From: Porticoccaceae bacterium
GTDB lineage: Bacteria > Pseudomonadota > Gammaproteobacteria > Pseudomonadales > Porticoccaceae
Assembly: GCA_024644585.1 (NCBI GenBank)
Contig: JAHEHM010000014.1
Span: 20,324 to 62,331, forward strand
Direction: 5' to 3'
DNA length: 42,008 nucleotides
Shown: positions 30,996-39,979 of the stretch, in pieces
Layout: each line of letters begins with the position of its first letter
Position numbering within the stretch: position 1 is the stretch's first letter
Program-made: the position numbers and the translations under genes
The notes under the pieces: generated by a model
Databases searched by the model: none
Told to the model about the DNA's origin: nothing
Seen by the model: only the letters and a program-made list of their open reading frames with translations

Positions 30996-32225
30996 TCATA
31001 TTCCGTTATTGGTCTTAAATTCAGTTAACTGTTGTATTTGACGCTGATTAAGTTGCTTGCCAATTTCAGCACCGGTTACGCCCTGAGCAACAAGGTCTGA
31101 AATATCAGCCTGACTCACTGTCTCAAGGGCGGCGAGCAGATAATCTTTAGAAGGGTACGCAGCATCTTCAAATCCAGCTCTTCCTTTAATGTCTGCTTCA
31201 CAGCAGGTTAAGAAATCTCTCAATTTATCGGGCGATCGAATGGCGCCAATACTTTGAAATAGCTTAAGTAATGTTGCAGGTTTAAGTTCTAATGCTTTGT
31301 GGCAGTGAAGGTGAAACTCAGTTACTGCCATGGCTAACTGGCGATGTCTATTAGGCACAGTTAAACGATCACAGATCGCTTTAACCAGAGGTAATCCGCG
31401 TTTTTCATGACCCGAATGACTTGGCAGAACATCTTCAGGGGTTATGGCTTTGCCCACATCGTGCACCAATACCGCAAACCGAATCGCTTCGCAATCGGTG
31501 AGTTTGGTGGCGGCTTCAAGTGCCATAAGAGTATGAATGCCGGTATCAATTTCAGGATGGTAGTCAGCGCGCTGAGGAACGCCAAACAATGCATCGACTT
31601 CAGGTAACAACACCTCGAGAGCATTGCAGGCCTTGAGCACTTCAAAAAACACCTGAGGCGACTGCTCTGTGAGAGCGCGACTGGTTTCTTTCCATACTCT
31701 TTCGGCCACCAGAAATTCCATCTCACCTTTTGCCACTATGGATTTCATTAGCTCCATGGTTTCTGGGGCTACAGTGAACCCTAAATGCGCATAGCGGGCT
31801 GCAAATCGTGCGACTCGTAATACTCTTAATGGGTCTTCGGTGAAAGCTTCTGAGACATGACGTAAGAGCTTTTTTTCTAGATCTTTCTGTCCGCCAAACG
31901 GGTCAATAATATGGCCTGTGTCATCTTGGGCCATGGCATTAATGGTCAGATCTCGCCGAATTAAATCCTCTTCGAGACTGACTTCGGTTGAGGTATAAAA
32001 TTCAAAACCTTTGTAGCCATGTCCGGATTTTCTTTCGGTTCTAGCCAGTGCATATTCTTCACCAGTTTTAGGGTGAAGAAAGACCGGAAAATCCTGACCT
32101 ACAGGCTTATAACCCAGATCTGTCATCTGTTCTGGGGTGGCACCCACCACTACCCAGTCATTTTCGCTACTCGGGTAGTTGATTAAGCTGTCGCGAACTG
32201 CGCCGCCGACTAAATATATTTGCAT
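30996..32225 (-). CDS. cca: Multifunctional CCA tRNA nucleotidyltransferase with HD domain
   Basis: MQIYLVGGAVRDSLI, RRDLTINAMAQD, HD motif VLVHDVGKA. Confidence 0.96.
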   Translation of the reverse strand: MQIYLVGGAVRDSLINYPSSENDWVVVGATPEQMTDLGYKPVGQDFPVFLHPKTGEEYALARTERKSGHGYKGFEFYTSTEVSLEEDLIRRDLTINAMAQDDTGHIIDPFGGQKDLEKKLLRHVSEAFTEDPLRVLRVARFAARYAHLGFTVAPETMELMKSIVAKGEMEFLVAERVWKETSRALTEQSPQVFFEVLKACNALEVLLPEVDALFGVPQRADYHPEIDTGIHTLMALEAATKLTDCEAIRFAVLVHDVGKAITPEDVLPSHSGHEKRGLPLVKAICDRLTVPNRHRQLAMAVTEFHLHCHKALELKPATLLKLFQSIGAIRSPDKLRDFLTCCEADIKGRAGFEDAAYPSKDYLLAALETVSQADISDLVAQGVTGAEIGKQLNQRQIQQLTEFKTNNGI

Positions 32226-32490
32226 CAGGATCTCTCAAGTTTAATGCATTGTAGATCGCATACTGTTTCATCTCAAACCATTGACTGCATCAAGTCAATA
32301 TTTTGCTGAGATGGCCCTACATTTACGCTATTTATCCAATCAGCTATTAATATAAGAATAAATAAATAATCCTGATGATCCTCTGCTCGTTAACGTTCGT
32401 ACGAAAAATTGTTACTTATTGAAAGACTAAATGATGTTTTCATTGAGTCATAAGACAGGCTATTTATTTACGTGGATAATAGGAGTTTCT

Positions 32491-32715
32491 ATGTCTAGTG
32501 ATATAGAAGAGGTTGTAGAATTTGCTTCGGGTTATGATTCTTCAGATCATCAGCCGCCAAACATGGCCTCAAATGCCAGTTCCGAGGACAGTTCTTCTCT
32601 AAAAGAAAAGTTTAAACAGAGCAGTCATTCTAGAAAGCGACTTGAGGAAAAGCTGGAACAATCGAAAATTGACCGTGAGGTTAAGGATTTTGATTATGAG
32701 GATTTCGAAGACTAG
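32491..32715 (+). CDS. Small acidic hypothetical protein
   Basis: In-frame ATG at 32491 (MSSDIEEVVEFASGYDSSD...) is likelier than the tracked start at 32431. Basic-then-acidic C-terminus SRKRLEEKLEQSKIDREVKDFDYEDFED, loosely reminiscent of the Pseudomonas PA3496-type family. Confidence 0.5.
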   Translation: MSSDIEEVVEFASGYDSSDHQPPNMASNASSEDSSSLKEKFKQSSHSRKRLEEKLEQSKIDREVKDFDYEDFED

Positions 32716-32809
32716 CTAACCCATTCAATAAACATTTCTAATGCCCACAGCATTTTCTGCTGTTTTTTGGCATAATACTGTTCTAATTTTTTTAGGATCA
32801 AACAGTCCA

Positions 32810-33442
32810 TTGACTACTCATACTGTTCTAAAAGTGGAAAGCTTGGCTTTTGAGCGCAATGATGCCGTTCTTTTTCAGCCGGTAGACTTTGAGCTAAAAG
32901 CTGGTGAAGCCTTGCAGATACTGGGTGTCAATGGCTCCGGTAAAACCACCTTATTCCAATTATTAACGGCTATTTTGCCCTCGAGCTCAGGGCAGATAAG
33001 TTATTGCGGACAGCCATTGAGCGACTGTCGCTATGAGTATCTTTCTGATGTTCTTTTTATAGGTCACCAGTCAGGAGTCAAAGCCGCTCTGACAGTCGAA
33101 GAAAATCTTCGCTGGATGAGCCCAAATAATACATCCTGTGAAAAAATTTCTGCTGCTCTTGAGGCGGTAGGTCTCAGCGAATATGCGCAAATACACTGTG
33201 CTAATCTTTCTGCCGGACAAAAGCGTCGCGTTGCCTTAGCGCGCCTAATGACTGCACAGGCAAAACTTTGGTTATTAGATGAGCCGTTAACCTCGCTGGA
33301 TAAGCAGGGTGTTGAATTAGTTGAGCGTTGCATGTGTCAGCATCTAACTCAGGGTGGTGCAATTCTGTTCTCATCGCATCAAGATCTAGCCCAGGTGACA
33401 ACCCGTAATTACAAGCTAGAACCTGTCGTGGAGGTGGCTTGA
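32810..33442 (+). CDS. ccmA: Heme exporter ATP-binding protein CcmA
   Basis: VNGSGKTTLFQLL, LSAGQKRRVALARL, LLDEPLTSLD. The tracked ORF begins at 32741, but TTG at 32810 (LTTHTVLKVESLAF) fits the family start better. Confidence 0.9.
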   Translation: MTTHTVLKVESLAFERNDAVLFQPVDFELKAGEALQILGVNGSGKTTLFQLLTAILPSSSGQISYCGQPLSDCRYEYLSDVLFIGHQSGVKAALTVEENLRWMSPNNTSCEKISAALEAVGLSEYAQIHCANLSAGQKRRVALARLMTAQAKLWLLDEPLTSLDKQGVELVERCMCQHLTQGGAILFSSHQDLAQVTTRNYKLEPVVEVA

Positions 33443-34122
33443 TGGCGAATAACCTCTCGGGTGGATTTAAAGCCTATCTTCACAGAGATTTACTTATTGC
33501 ACTGAGAGATAGAGGTGACTTAAGTAAGCCACTGATGTTTTTCCTGCTAGTGGCTGTTATGGTGCCGCTTGCCATAGCACCAGAGGCAAGTAAGTTGTCG
33601 GCTATAGCACCGGGGCTAATATGGATTTTGGCATTGCTGGCTACGTTGCTTTCTATAGAGCGTCTATTTAGTGAAGACTATGCAGATGGCTCCCTTGAGC
33701 AACTATTAATAAGTCCGAATTTGTTAATGATGCCAATTTTGGGAAAAATTACCGCCCATTGGCTGGTTATTGGGTTGCCACTAACCCTGCTTTCACCGGT
33801 GATAGCTATTTGGTTTTCCTTGCCTATTTCAGCGATGGTCCCAATGATGCTCAGCCTTGCACTGGGAACCGCAGTGCTAAGTTTAATTGGTGCAGTGGGT
33901 GCTGCTCTGACTCTACCACGGCAGGGAGGGGTTTTATTGGCATTGCTGGTAATGCCTCTATATATGCCAGTATTGATATTTGGTAGTGCAACTATTCAAG
34001 CTGCGGTGGATGGTCTTAATTGGCTTGCCCCGCTGGCTATGTTGGCCGCACTTTTAGCGGTAGCCATTGTGTTATGTCCGCTGGCTATTTCAGCCGGTCT
34101 TAGGATTGCTAAGAATGGTTAA
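33439..34122 (+). CDS. ccmB: Heme exporter membrane protein CcmB
   Basis: 227 aa, multi-TM. LHRDLLIALRDRGD N-terminus, overlaps ccmA. Confidence 0.95.
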   Translation: MMANNLSGGFKAYLHRDLLIALRDRGDLSKPLMFFLLVAVMVPLAIAPEASKLSAIAPGLIWILALLATLLSIERLFSEDYADGSLEQLLISPNLLMMPILGKITAHWLVIGLPLTLLSPVIAIWFSLPISAMVPMMLSLALGTAVLSLIGAVGAALTLPRQGGVLLALLVMPLYMPVLIFGSATIQAAVDGLNWLAPLAMLAALLAVAIVLCPLAISAGLRIAKNG

Positions 34123-34147
34123 TTATTTAAAAGGGTTATTGAATTAA

Positions 34148-34912
34148 ATGAATTTTAATTTGCAATGGACTTGGTTTCACCGCTTAGGGTCACCCCGTTG
34201 GTTTTATCAGAAAACCCAGCGTTGGTTGCCATGGTTAGCGATTGCCACTTTAGCACTTTTGGTTACTGGTCTTGTTTGGGGGTTAGCTTTTGCGCCGCCC
34301 GATGCTAAGCAGGGCAATAGTTTTCGTATTATTTACCTGCATGTTCCTGCCTCAGTGGTCGCTCTTGCCGGTTACTATATTATGGCAATTTCAGGTGCAG
34401 TGGGCCTTATTTGGCGAATTAAATTATCCTTTATGCTGATGCGCTCTGCTGCGCCGATTGGCGCTGCGCTAACCTTTATAGCGCTGGTAACTGGCGCCAT
34501 TTGGGGTAAGCCGACCTGGGGTGCCTACTGGGTTTGGGATGCGCGAATTACCTCCATGCTTATCTTATTGTTCCTATACTTTGGAGTAATAGCCCTTAGG
34601 CATACCTATTCAAACAATGAAGCGGCCGATAAAGCGGGCGCCGTTTTGAGTCTAGTTGGCATGGTCAACGTACCTATAATCTACAAGTCTGTTGACTGGT
34701 GGCAGACGCTTCATCAGCCAGCCACCATTAAATTTACCGGTGCGCCTAGTATGCATCCTGATATGTTTGCGCCACTGGTGGTCATGATTATTGGCTTTTA
34801 CAGTTTTTATTCATTAGCACTTATTTTATTTGCCCGAGCAGAAATACTAAGACGAGAATATCGTGCTAGCTGGGTAAGACAGCTTGTTACAAATCAGCCG
34901 GCGGAGAAATAG
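34148..34912 (+). CDS. ccmC: Heme exporter protein CcmC
   Basis: WG-KPTWGAYWVWDARITSMLILLFLYFG heme-handling WWD-type motif and multiple TM segments. Confidence 0.96.
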   Translation: MNFNLQWTWFHRLGSPRWFYQKTQRWLPWLAIATLALLVTGLVWGLAFAPPDAKQGNSFRIIYLHVPASVVALAGYYIMAISGAVGLIWRIKLSFMLMRSAAPIGAALTFIALVTGAIWGKPTWGAYWVWDARITSMLILLFLYFGVIALRHTYSNNEAADKAGAVLSLVGMVNVPIIYKSVDWWQTLHQPATIKFTGAPSMHPDMFAPLVVMIIGFYSFYSLALILFARAEILRREYRASWVRQLVTNQPAEK

Positions 34913-34913
34913 A

Positions 34914-35132
34914 ATGTACTTTGATAGCTTACAGCAACTGATGTCGATGAATGGCCATGGCATCTATGTATGGTCATCCTTTGCAATTTCCGCTGTGGTA
35001 ATGATTGGGCTGATAGTTAAACCCCTTAGGCAAAAACAGGCTGCAATGAAAAATATCGAATTACAGATTAAATTGCAGGCCAGTAAACAGGCCGCAAAAC
35101 AGACAGAGGTCGCAGATGCACCCCATTCGTAA
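34914..35132 (+). CDS. ccmD: Heme exporter protein CcmD
   Basis: ATG at 34914 gives MYFDSLQQLMSMNGHGIYVWSSFAISAVVMIGLIVKPL, a single-TM CcmD pattern. The tracked start at 34884 lies inside ccmC. Confidence 0.9.
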   Translation: MYFDSLQQLMSMNGHGIYVWSSFAISAVVMIGLIVKPLRQKQAAMKNIELQIKLQASKQAAKQTEVADAPHS

Positions 35133-35592
35133 GCAAAGACTACAGGTTGTGTTACTTATTGTGGTTGCCAGTAGTGTCGCAGTGGGTCTAATGGCTTATA
35201 TGCTGGGTCAGAATGCTAATTATTTCTTTACGCCATCTCAGGTACTTCAGGGTGAGGCGCCAGAGAATGTCCGCATCAGGGCAGGGGGGATGGTAGTTGA
35301 AGGTTCTATTGAGCGTTCAACGGATTCTCTTGAGGTCAGTTTTTTAGTGACTGACGGCATGGCCAATCTTAAGGTGAGTTACAGCGGCATCTTGCCCGAT
35401 CTATTTGCCGAGGGTGAGGCAGCTATTGCTACAGGCAAGCTAGATGAAAACAACGTTCTGCAAGCGACTCAAGTGCTTGCCAAGCATGATGAAAATTATA
35501 CGCCGCCAGAAGTCGCTGACGCCATGAATAAAGCTTATGAGATGAAGCAAAAAGAAAAGCAACAGCAACAGTATCAAGAGGGCTACGAGTGA
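35116..35592 (+). CDS. ccmE: Cytochrome c maturation heme chaperone CcmE
   Basis: MHPIRKQRLQVVLLIV, GGMVVEGSIER, TQVLAKHDENYTPPEV (heme-binding H and Y). Confidence 0.96.
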   Translation: MHPIRKQRLQVVLLIVVASSVAVGLMAYMLGQNANYFFTPSQVLQGEAPENVRIRAGGMVVEGSIERSTDSLEVSFLVTDGMANLKVSYSGILPDLFAEGEAAIATGKLDENNVLQATQVLAKHDENYTPPEVADAMNKAYEMKQKEKQQQQYQEGYE

Positions 35593-37553
35593 TTGCAGAG
35601 CTTGGGCACTTTGCTCTAATTATCGCCTTGGGTTTGGCACTGATGCAGTCATTGGTGCCAATGGTGGGTTCCTTCAAGGGCTATACCGCTTGGATGCGTC
35701 TTGGCCATTCTCTTTCCTATGGACAGTTTTTATTTATTGCCATTTCATTTATCTGTTTGGCAACTGCCTTTTGGCTGGACGATTTCTCACTAAAATATGT
35801 GTCGCAAAATTCTAATACTCAGCTTCCAAACCAGTACAAAATCAGTGCGGTGTGGGCGGCCCATGAGGGCTCCTTATTGCTTTGGGCATTAATTTTAGCC
35901 GGATGGACTGCGGCGGTTGCACGCTTTAGTCGCCCGTTACCCCTAGAGTTAAGGGCGCGAATACTGTCTGTTTTAGGCGCAATATCGGTGGGTTTTGCGT
36001 TGTTTTTGATACTGACATCTAATCCTTTTGAGCGTCTGCTTCCCATGACACCAATGCAGGGTTCAGATCTTAATCCGCTGTTACAGGATATAGGGTTAAT
36101 TATTCATCCTCCTATGCTGTACATGGGGTATGTAGGTTTTGCGGTCCCCTTTGCCTTTGCTATTGCGGCACTTATTGGTGGGCAATTCGACAGTGCCTGG
36201 GCTCGCTGGTCGCGCCCTTGGATCAATATGGCTTGGGTGTTTCTGACCATTGGCATTACCTTGGGTAGCTGGTGGGCTTATTACGAGTTAGGTTGGGGTG
36301 GCTGGTGGTTTTGGGATCCAGTAGAAAATGCGTCACTGATGCCTTGGCTTGCCGGGACTGCGCTCATGCACAGTGTTTCGGCAACTGAAAAGCGTGGCGT
36401 ATTTCGTAGTTGGACGCTACTGCTGGCTATTTTTGCTTTTTCGTTGAGTTTGTTGGGAACATTCTTGGTTCGCTCGGGTATTTTGACTTCCGTTCACGCC
36501 TTTGCCGCTGATCCTGAGCGCGGGGTGTTTATGTTGATGTTTTTAGCGGTGGTGATTGGCGGCTCCCTGATGTTGTTTGCATTGCGCGGTCCGGCAATGT
36601 CAAAGGTTGCCTCCTATAGTGGCTGGTCGCGCGAGGCGATGCTATTGATAAACAATGTACTACTAGTTAGCTCATTAACCATGATTTTGATTGGCACCCT
36701 ATACCCACTGATTGCCGATGTACTTGAATTGGGTAAGATTTCTGTAGGCCCGCCTTACTTTAACTTTTTCTTTGTGCCGCTTAGTGTTGGTTTGGTAGTT
36801 GCCATGGGTATTGCGGTATTCAGTAAATGGAAAGCTACGGATAGCAAATTTTTGCTGAGTAAAATTCCGTTGCCACTGGCCATAGCTGTTGTAGGTGCAA
36901 TTTCACTGCCTTTTGTATTGGGCGATACCGATTCAGGTTACTCAGTTACTGCCGGACTGACGTTGCTTCTATCTCTTTGGTTGCTAGCGACTATTGTTAT
37001 AGATTTGAAAGCCAAAATAGGCACTGATTTAACTCGGGTGGCTAAACTAAGCCACAGCTATTTAGGTATGCAGCTAGCACATTCTGGATTGGCCATTCTT
37101 GTGTTGGGGGTGGGTTTGAATGCCGCCTATGACGAGATTAGAGAGTTGCGAATGGCGCCGGGTGATTCAGCGACAATCTCTGGCTATCAATTCGACTTTA
37201 AAGGCGTTAACCCCGTCGCCGGCCCTAACTTCACGGCATACCGAGGCCAAATTACGGTGACCAAAGGCGATAAATGGGTGGCAAATTTGTTCCCAGAAAA
37301 GCGCCAATACAATGCCGGTGGGCAGGTGATGACCGAGGCTGCCATTGATCCCTCTTTGGCGCGTGATATTTATGTCTCCTTGGGCGAACCCTTAGCTGAG
37401 GGCGCTTGGGCGGTAAGTCTTCAAGTTAAAGCCTTTGTTCGCTGTATCTGGTTGGGCGGTATTTTAGTGGGTTTAGGCGGCTTAATAGCGGCAACCGATC
37501 GGCGTTATCGTCGACGAAAAACACTGCTTGAAAATAAAAGGGCAGAGGCATGA
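35589..37553 (+). CDS. ccmF: Heme lyase CcmF
   Basis: 654 aa, multi-TM. WAAHEGSLLLWALIL, GWGGWWFWDPVENASLMPWL. Confidence 0.97.
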   Translation: MIAELGHFALIIALGLALMQSLVPMVGSFKGYTAWMRLGHSLSYGQFLFIAISFICLATAFWLDDFSLKYVSQNSNTQLPNQYKISAVWAAHEGSLLLWALILAGWTAAVARFSRPLPLELRARILSVLGAISVGFALFLILTSNPFERLLPMTPMQGSDLNPLLQDIGLIIHPPMLYMGYVGFAVPFAFAIAALIGGQFDSAWARWSRPWINMAWVFLTIGITLGSWWAYYELGWGGWWFWDPVENASLMPWLAGTALMHSVSATEKRGVFRSWTLLLAIFAFSLSLLGTFLVRSGILTSVHAFAADPERGVFMLMFLAVVIGGSLMLFALRGPAMSKVASYSGWSREAMLLINNVLLVSSLTMILIGTLYPLIADVLELGKISVGPPYFNFFFVPLSVGLVVAMGIAVFSKWKATDSKFLLSKIPLPLAIAVVGAISLPFVLGDTDSGYSVTAGLTLLLSLWLLATIVIDLKAKIGTDLTRVAKLSHSYLGMQLAHSGLAILVLGVGLNAAYDEIRELRMAPGDSATISGYQFDFKGVNPVAGPNFTAYRGQITVTKGDKWVANLFPEKRQYNAGGQVMTEAAIDPSLARDIYVSLGEPLAEGAWAVSLQVKAFVRCIWLGGILVGLGGLIAATDRRYRRRKTLLENKRAEA

Positions 37554-38083
37554 ACAGATTAGCGCTATTCGCTCCACTGGCAGTATTTTTGGTGTTGAGT
37601 ATATTTTTATTTAAGGGCCTAGACCGCGACCCTACAGAACTTCCTTCAGCACTGGTTGGGGAGGCTTTCCCTGCCTTTACACTACCTGCGCTCAATGATG
37701 GCCGACTGTTATCTGAGCAAGATTTAAAATCACGGGTTACTCTGGTGAATGTCTGGGCGACCTGGTGTTTTGCCTGTCGTATTGAGCACCCCATGCTCAA
37801 TCAGCTTGCAGATCAGGGCGTAGCCATTGTGGGTATCAATTACAAAGATCAAGATGCCAAGGCGCAAAGTTGGCTTGAGCAAAGAGGCAATCCTTACCAG
37901 TTTAATATTGTCGATGCGCAGGGTAGTCTGGGCTTTGATTTGGGTGTCACTGGGGCCCCAGAAACCTATCTAGTGGATGCTCAGGGTGTTATTCAGTATC
38001 GTCGCGTGGGGGTGGTTGACCAGCGCGTATGGGATGATGAATTCAAAGTGCTCTATGAGCAACTAGTAGGTAAAGAGAAATGA
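37550..38083 (+). CDS. ccmG: Thiol:disulfide interchange protein CcmG/DsbE
   Basis: Thioredoxin fold VNVWATWCFACRIEHPML. Confidence 0.95.
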   Translation: MNRLALFAPLAVFLVLSIFLFKGLDRDPTELPSALVGEAFPAFTLPALNDGRLLSEQDLKSRVTLVNVWATWCFACRIEHPMLNQLADQGVAIVGINYKDQDAKAQSWLEQRGNPYQFNIVDAQGSLGFDLGVTGAPETYLVDAQGVIQYRRVGVVDQRVWDDEFKVLYEQLVGKEK

Positions 38084-38586
38084 GTATTCGTTCGCTGCTC
38101 GTTAATTCACTGATGGTATTTGTTCTCTGTGTAATTCCGTATGGGCAGTTTAATCAGCAGGCTCAGTTGCAGGCAAGTACTGATGTGGTTATCTTTTCCG
38201 ATCCCTCACTGCGTGAGCGCTACTACCAGTTGGTTGCTGAATTGCGTTGCCCAAAATGCCAGAATCAAAACCTCGCTGATTCTAATGCGCCCATCTCTAA
38301 GGATATGAAAGCGCAAATTTATAGCATGTTAGAGGCGCAAAACACCGATGATGAAATAAAAGCCTATTTGGTCTCCCGTTATTCAGAATTTATTCTTTAT
38401 CGCCCAGAAGTCAATTCAGGTACCTGGTTTTTGTGGTTCGCGCCACTGTGCTTTGTTTTATTGGGTGCTTTGATTGTCTGGCGTTACGCCTTTAACAAAC
38501 CTAAAGCTAGTTCTGTTAGCGCAGAATTGACCGCTGAACAGCAAGCACAGCTCGATAAGTTATTAGAAAAGGATAGCCCACAATGA
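38080..38586 (+). CDS. ccmH: Cytochrome c maturation protein CcmH
   Basis: LRCPKCQNQNLADSNAPISKDMKAQI (LRCxxCQ motif). Confidence 0.96.
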   Translation: MSIRSLLVNSLMVFVLCVIPYGQFNQQAQLQASTDVVIFSDPSLRERYYQLVAELRCPKCQNQNLADSNAPISKDMKAQIYSMLEAQNTDDEIKAYLVSRYSEFILYRPEVNSGTWFLWFAPLCFVLLGALIVWRYAFNKPKASSVSAELTAEQQAQLDKLLEKDSPQ

Positions 38587-39794
38587 TCTGGTGGTTAATT
38601 GCAGGACTGTTATTACTTGCCAGTTTGTTCTTGGTCTACCCTTTTGTACGTCATGATAAGGTGGAAGTGCAGGACGATGCGGATGCTAATCTGCAAATCT
38701 TCCGTGATCAACAGGCGCAATTAAATAGTCAACTGCAACAGAACGAGATACAACAACCACAATATGATCAGTTATTAGCAGAAGCCAAGCAATTGCTCCT
38801 GTTAAATAGCCAGAAACCACAGGCTGATGAGAATCAAGCCCCTAGAAAATCCGGCTGGCTCTTGCCTGTTTCATTACTACTGTTACCTATTTTTTGCCTA
38901 GTGAGCTATCATCATCTAGGCGCTGCAGCTGATGAGAAAATACTAAAAATGCTTGAGCAAAATACACAGCTGTCTGTGGATGACCCGCAGGCGCAGTTTA
39001 AACAGCAAGCGTTATTTAGCGCTATAGAAAAAAGAGCGGCACAGCGCCCAGACAATATTTATTACTGGATACTCCTAGCCAAGCGCGCGGTTCAACAAAA
39101 TGACCTGTCCAGTGCACAGTTTCACTATGCGCAAGCGATTAAAGCCTCGCCAGAAGACAGCTATCTGTTAGCGCAGTATGCAGAAATCACCTTTATGCTA
39201 GCCGATAGCCAGTTTACTGATGAGGTTAACAGGGCCATCGATAAAGCATTTGCCATTGATTCGTCAAACCCTACCGTATTAGGGCTTAAAGGTATTCAGG
39301 CGTTTGAAACTGAACAGTGGCAATTGGCTATTACCTATTGGCAAGAAGCCAGCAGACAGATGGAACAGGGCTCACCAACCGCCACTGCTTTAAAAGCCGG
39401 TATAGCGCGTGCGCAAAAGCGCTTGGGTATTGAGCCCCAAGAACAGTTGTCACCGCAGGTGGAGATTACGGTTAGTATCGATAAATCCATTCAATTTGAC
39501 CCCAATCAAACAGTCTTTGTCGCGCTCGTAGCCATCTCAGGTGCACCCATGCCTTTAGCTGCGAAAAAACTAAGGGCAGGGGACTTACCGACCACTATTA
39601 CCCTTAGCAATGCCGATGCGGTGATGGAAGGCTATAATCTTTCTAGTGTTAATAAGGTCAAAGCGGTGGCAAGACTTTCTCAATCCGGTTCTGCTACTCC
39701 GCAGATAGGGGATTGGGAGGCAGATATTCAGTTAGTAGATTTATCTTCTCAAAAATACTCATTGGCCATTGAGATATCTCGTCAAAGACTCTAA
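38583..39794 (+). CDS. ccmI: Cytochrome c maturation TPR protein CcmI
   Basis: Two N-terminal TM helices, TPR region (YYWILLAKRAVQQNDLSSAQFHYAQAIKASPEDSYLLAQYAEI), C-terminal CcmI domain. Confidence 0.9.
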   Translation: MIWWLIAGLLLLASLFLVYPFVRHDKVEVQDDADANLQIFRDQQAQLNSQLQQNEIQQPQYDQLLAEAKQLLLLNSQKPQADENQAPRKSGWLLPVSLLLLPIFCLVSYHHLGAAADEKILKMLEQNTQLSVDDPQAQFKQQALFSAIEKRAAQRPDNIYYWILLAKRAVQQNDLSSAQFHYAQAIKASPEDSYLLAQYAEITFMLADSQFTDEVNRAIDKAFAIDSSNPTVLGLKGIQAFETEQWQLAITYWQEASRQMEQGSPTATALKAGIARAQKRLGIEPQEQLSPQVEITVSIDKSIQFDPNQTVFVALVAISGAPMPLAAKKLRAGDLPTTITLSNADAVMEGYNLSSVNKVKAVARLSQSGSATPQIGDWEADIQLVDLSSQKYSLAIEISRQRL

Positions 39795-39979
39795 TTTAAA
39801 GGGGTTTTTAGGCTAAAAAAAACTCTTAATTCCTTTCATTTTAAGCGACCTTTTAAATCCATCGAATAATTCTGTCATAAATGTCGATTAATGGTTTTGC
39901 CTAGTGCTTATACTGTGTAGAATAAGCCAAAAGCCATAGCAAAATGGCAAACTTAATTTGACCAAGAAATCGACCTAAA

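Noticed and set aside
39795-39979. Intrinsic terminator after ccmI (GTTTTTAGGCTAAAAAAAAC)
   Set aside because: The stem is A/T only and lacks a GC-rich core. Not convincing.
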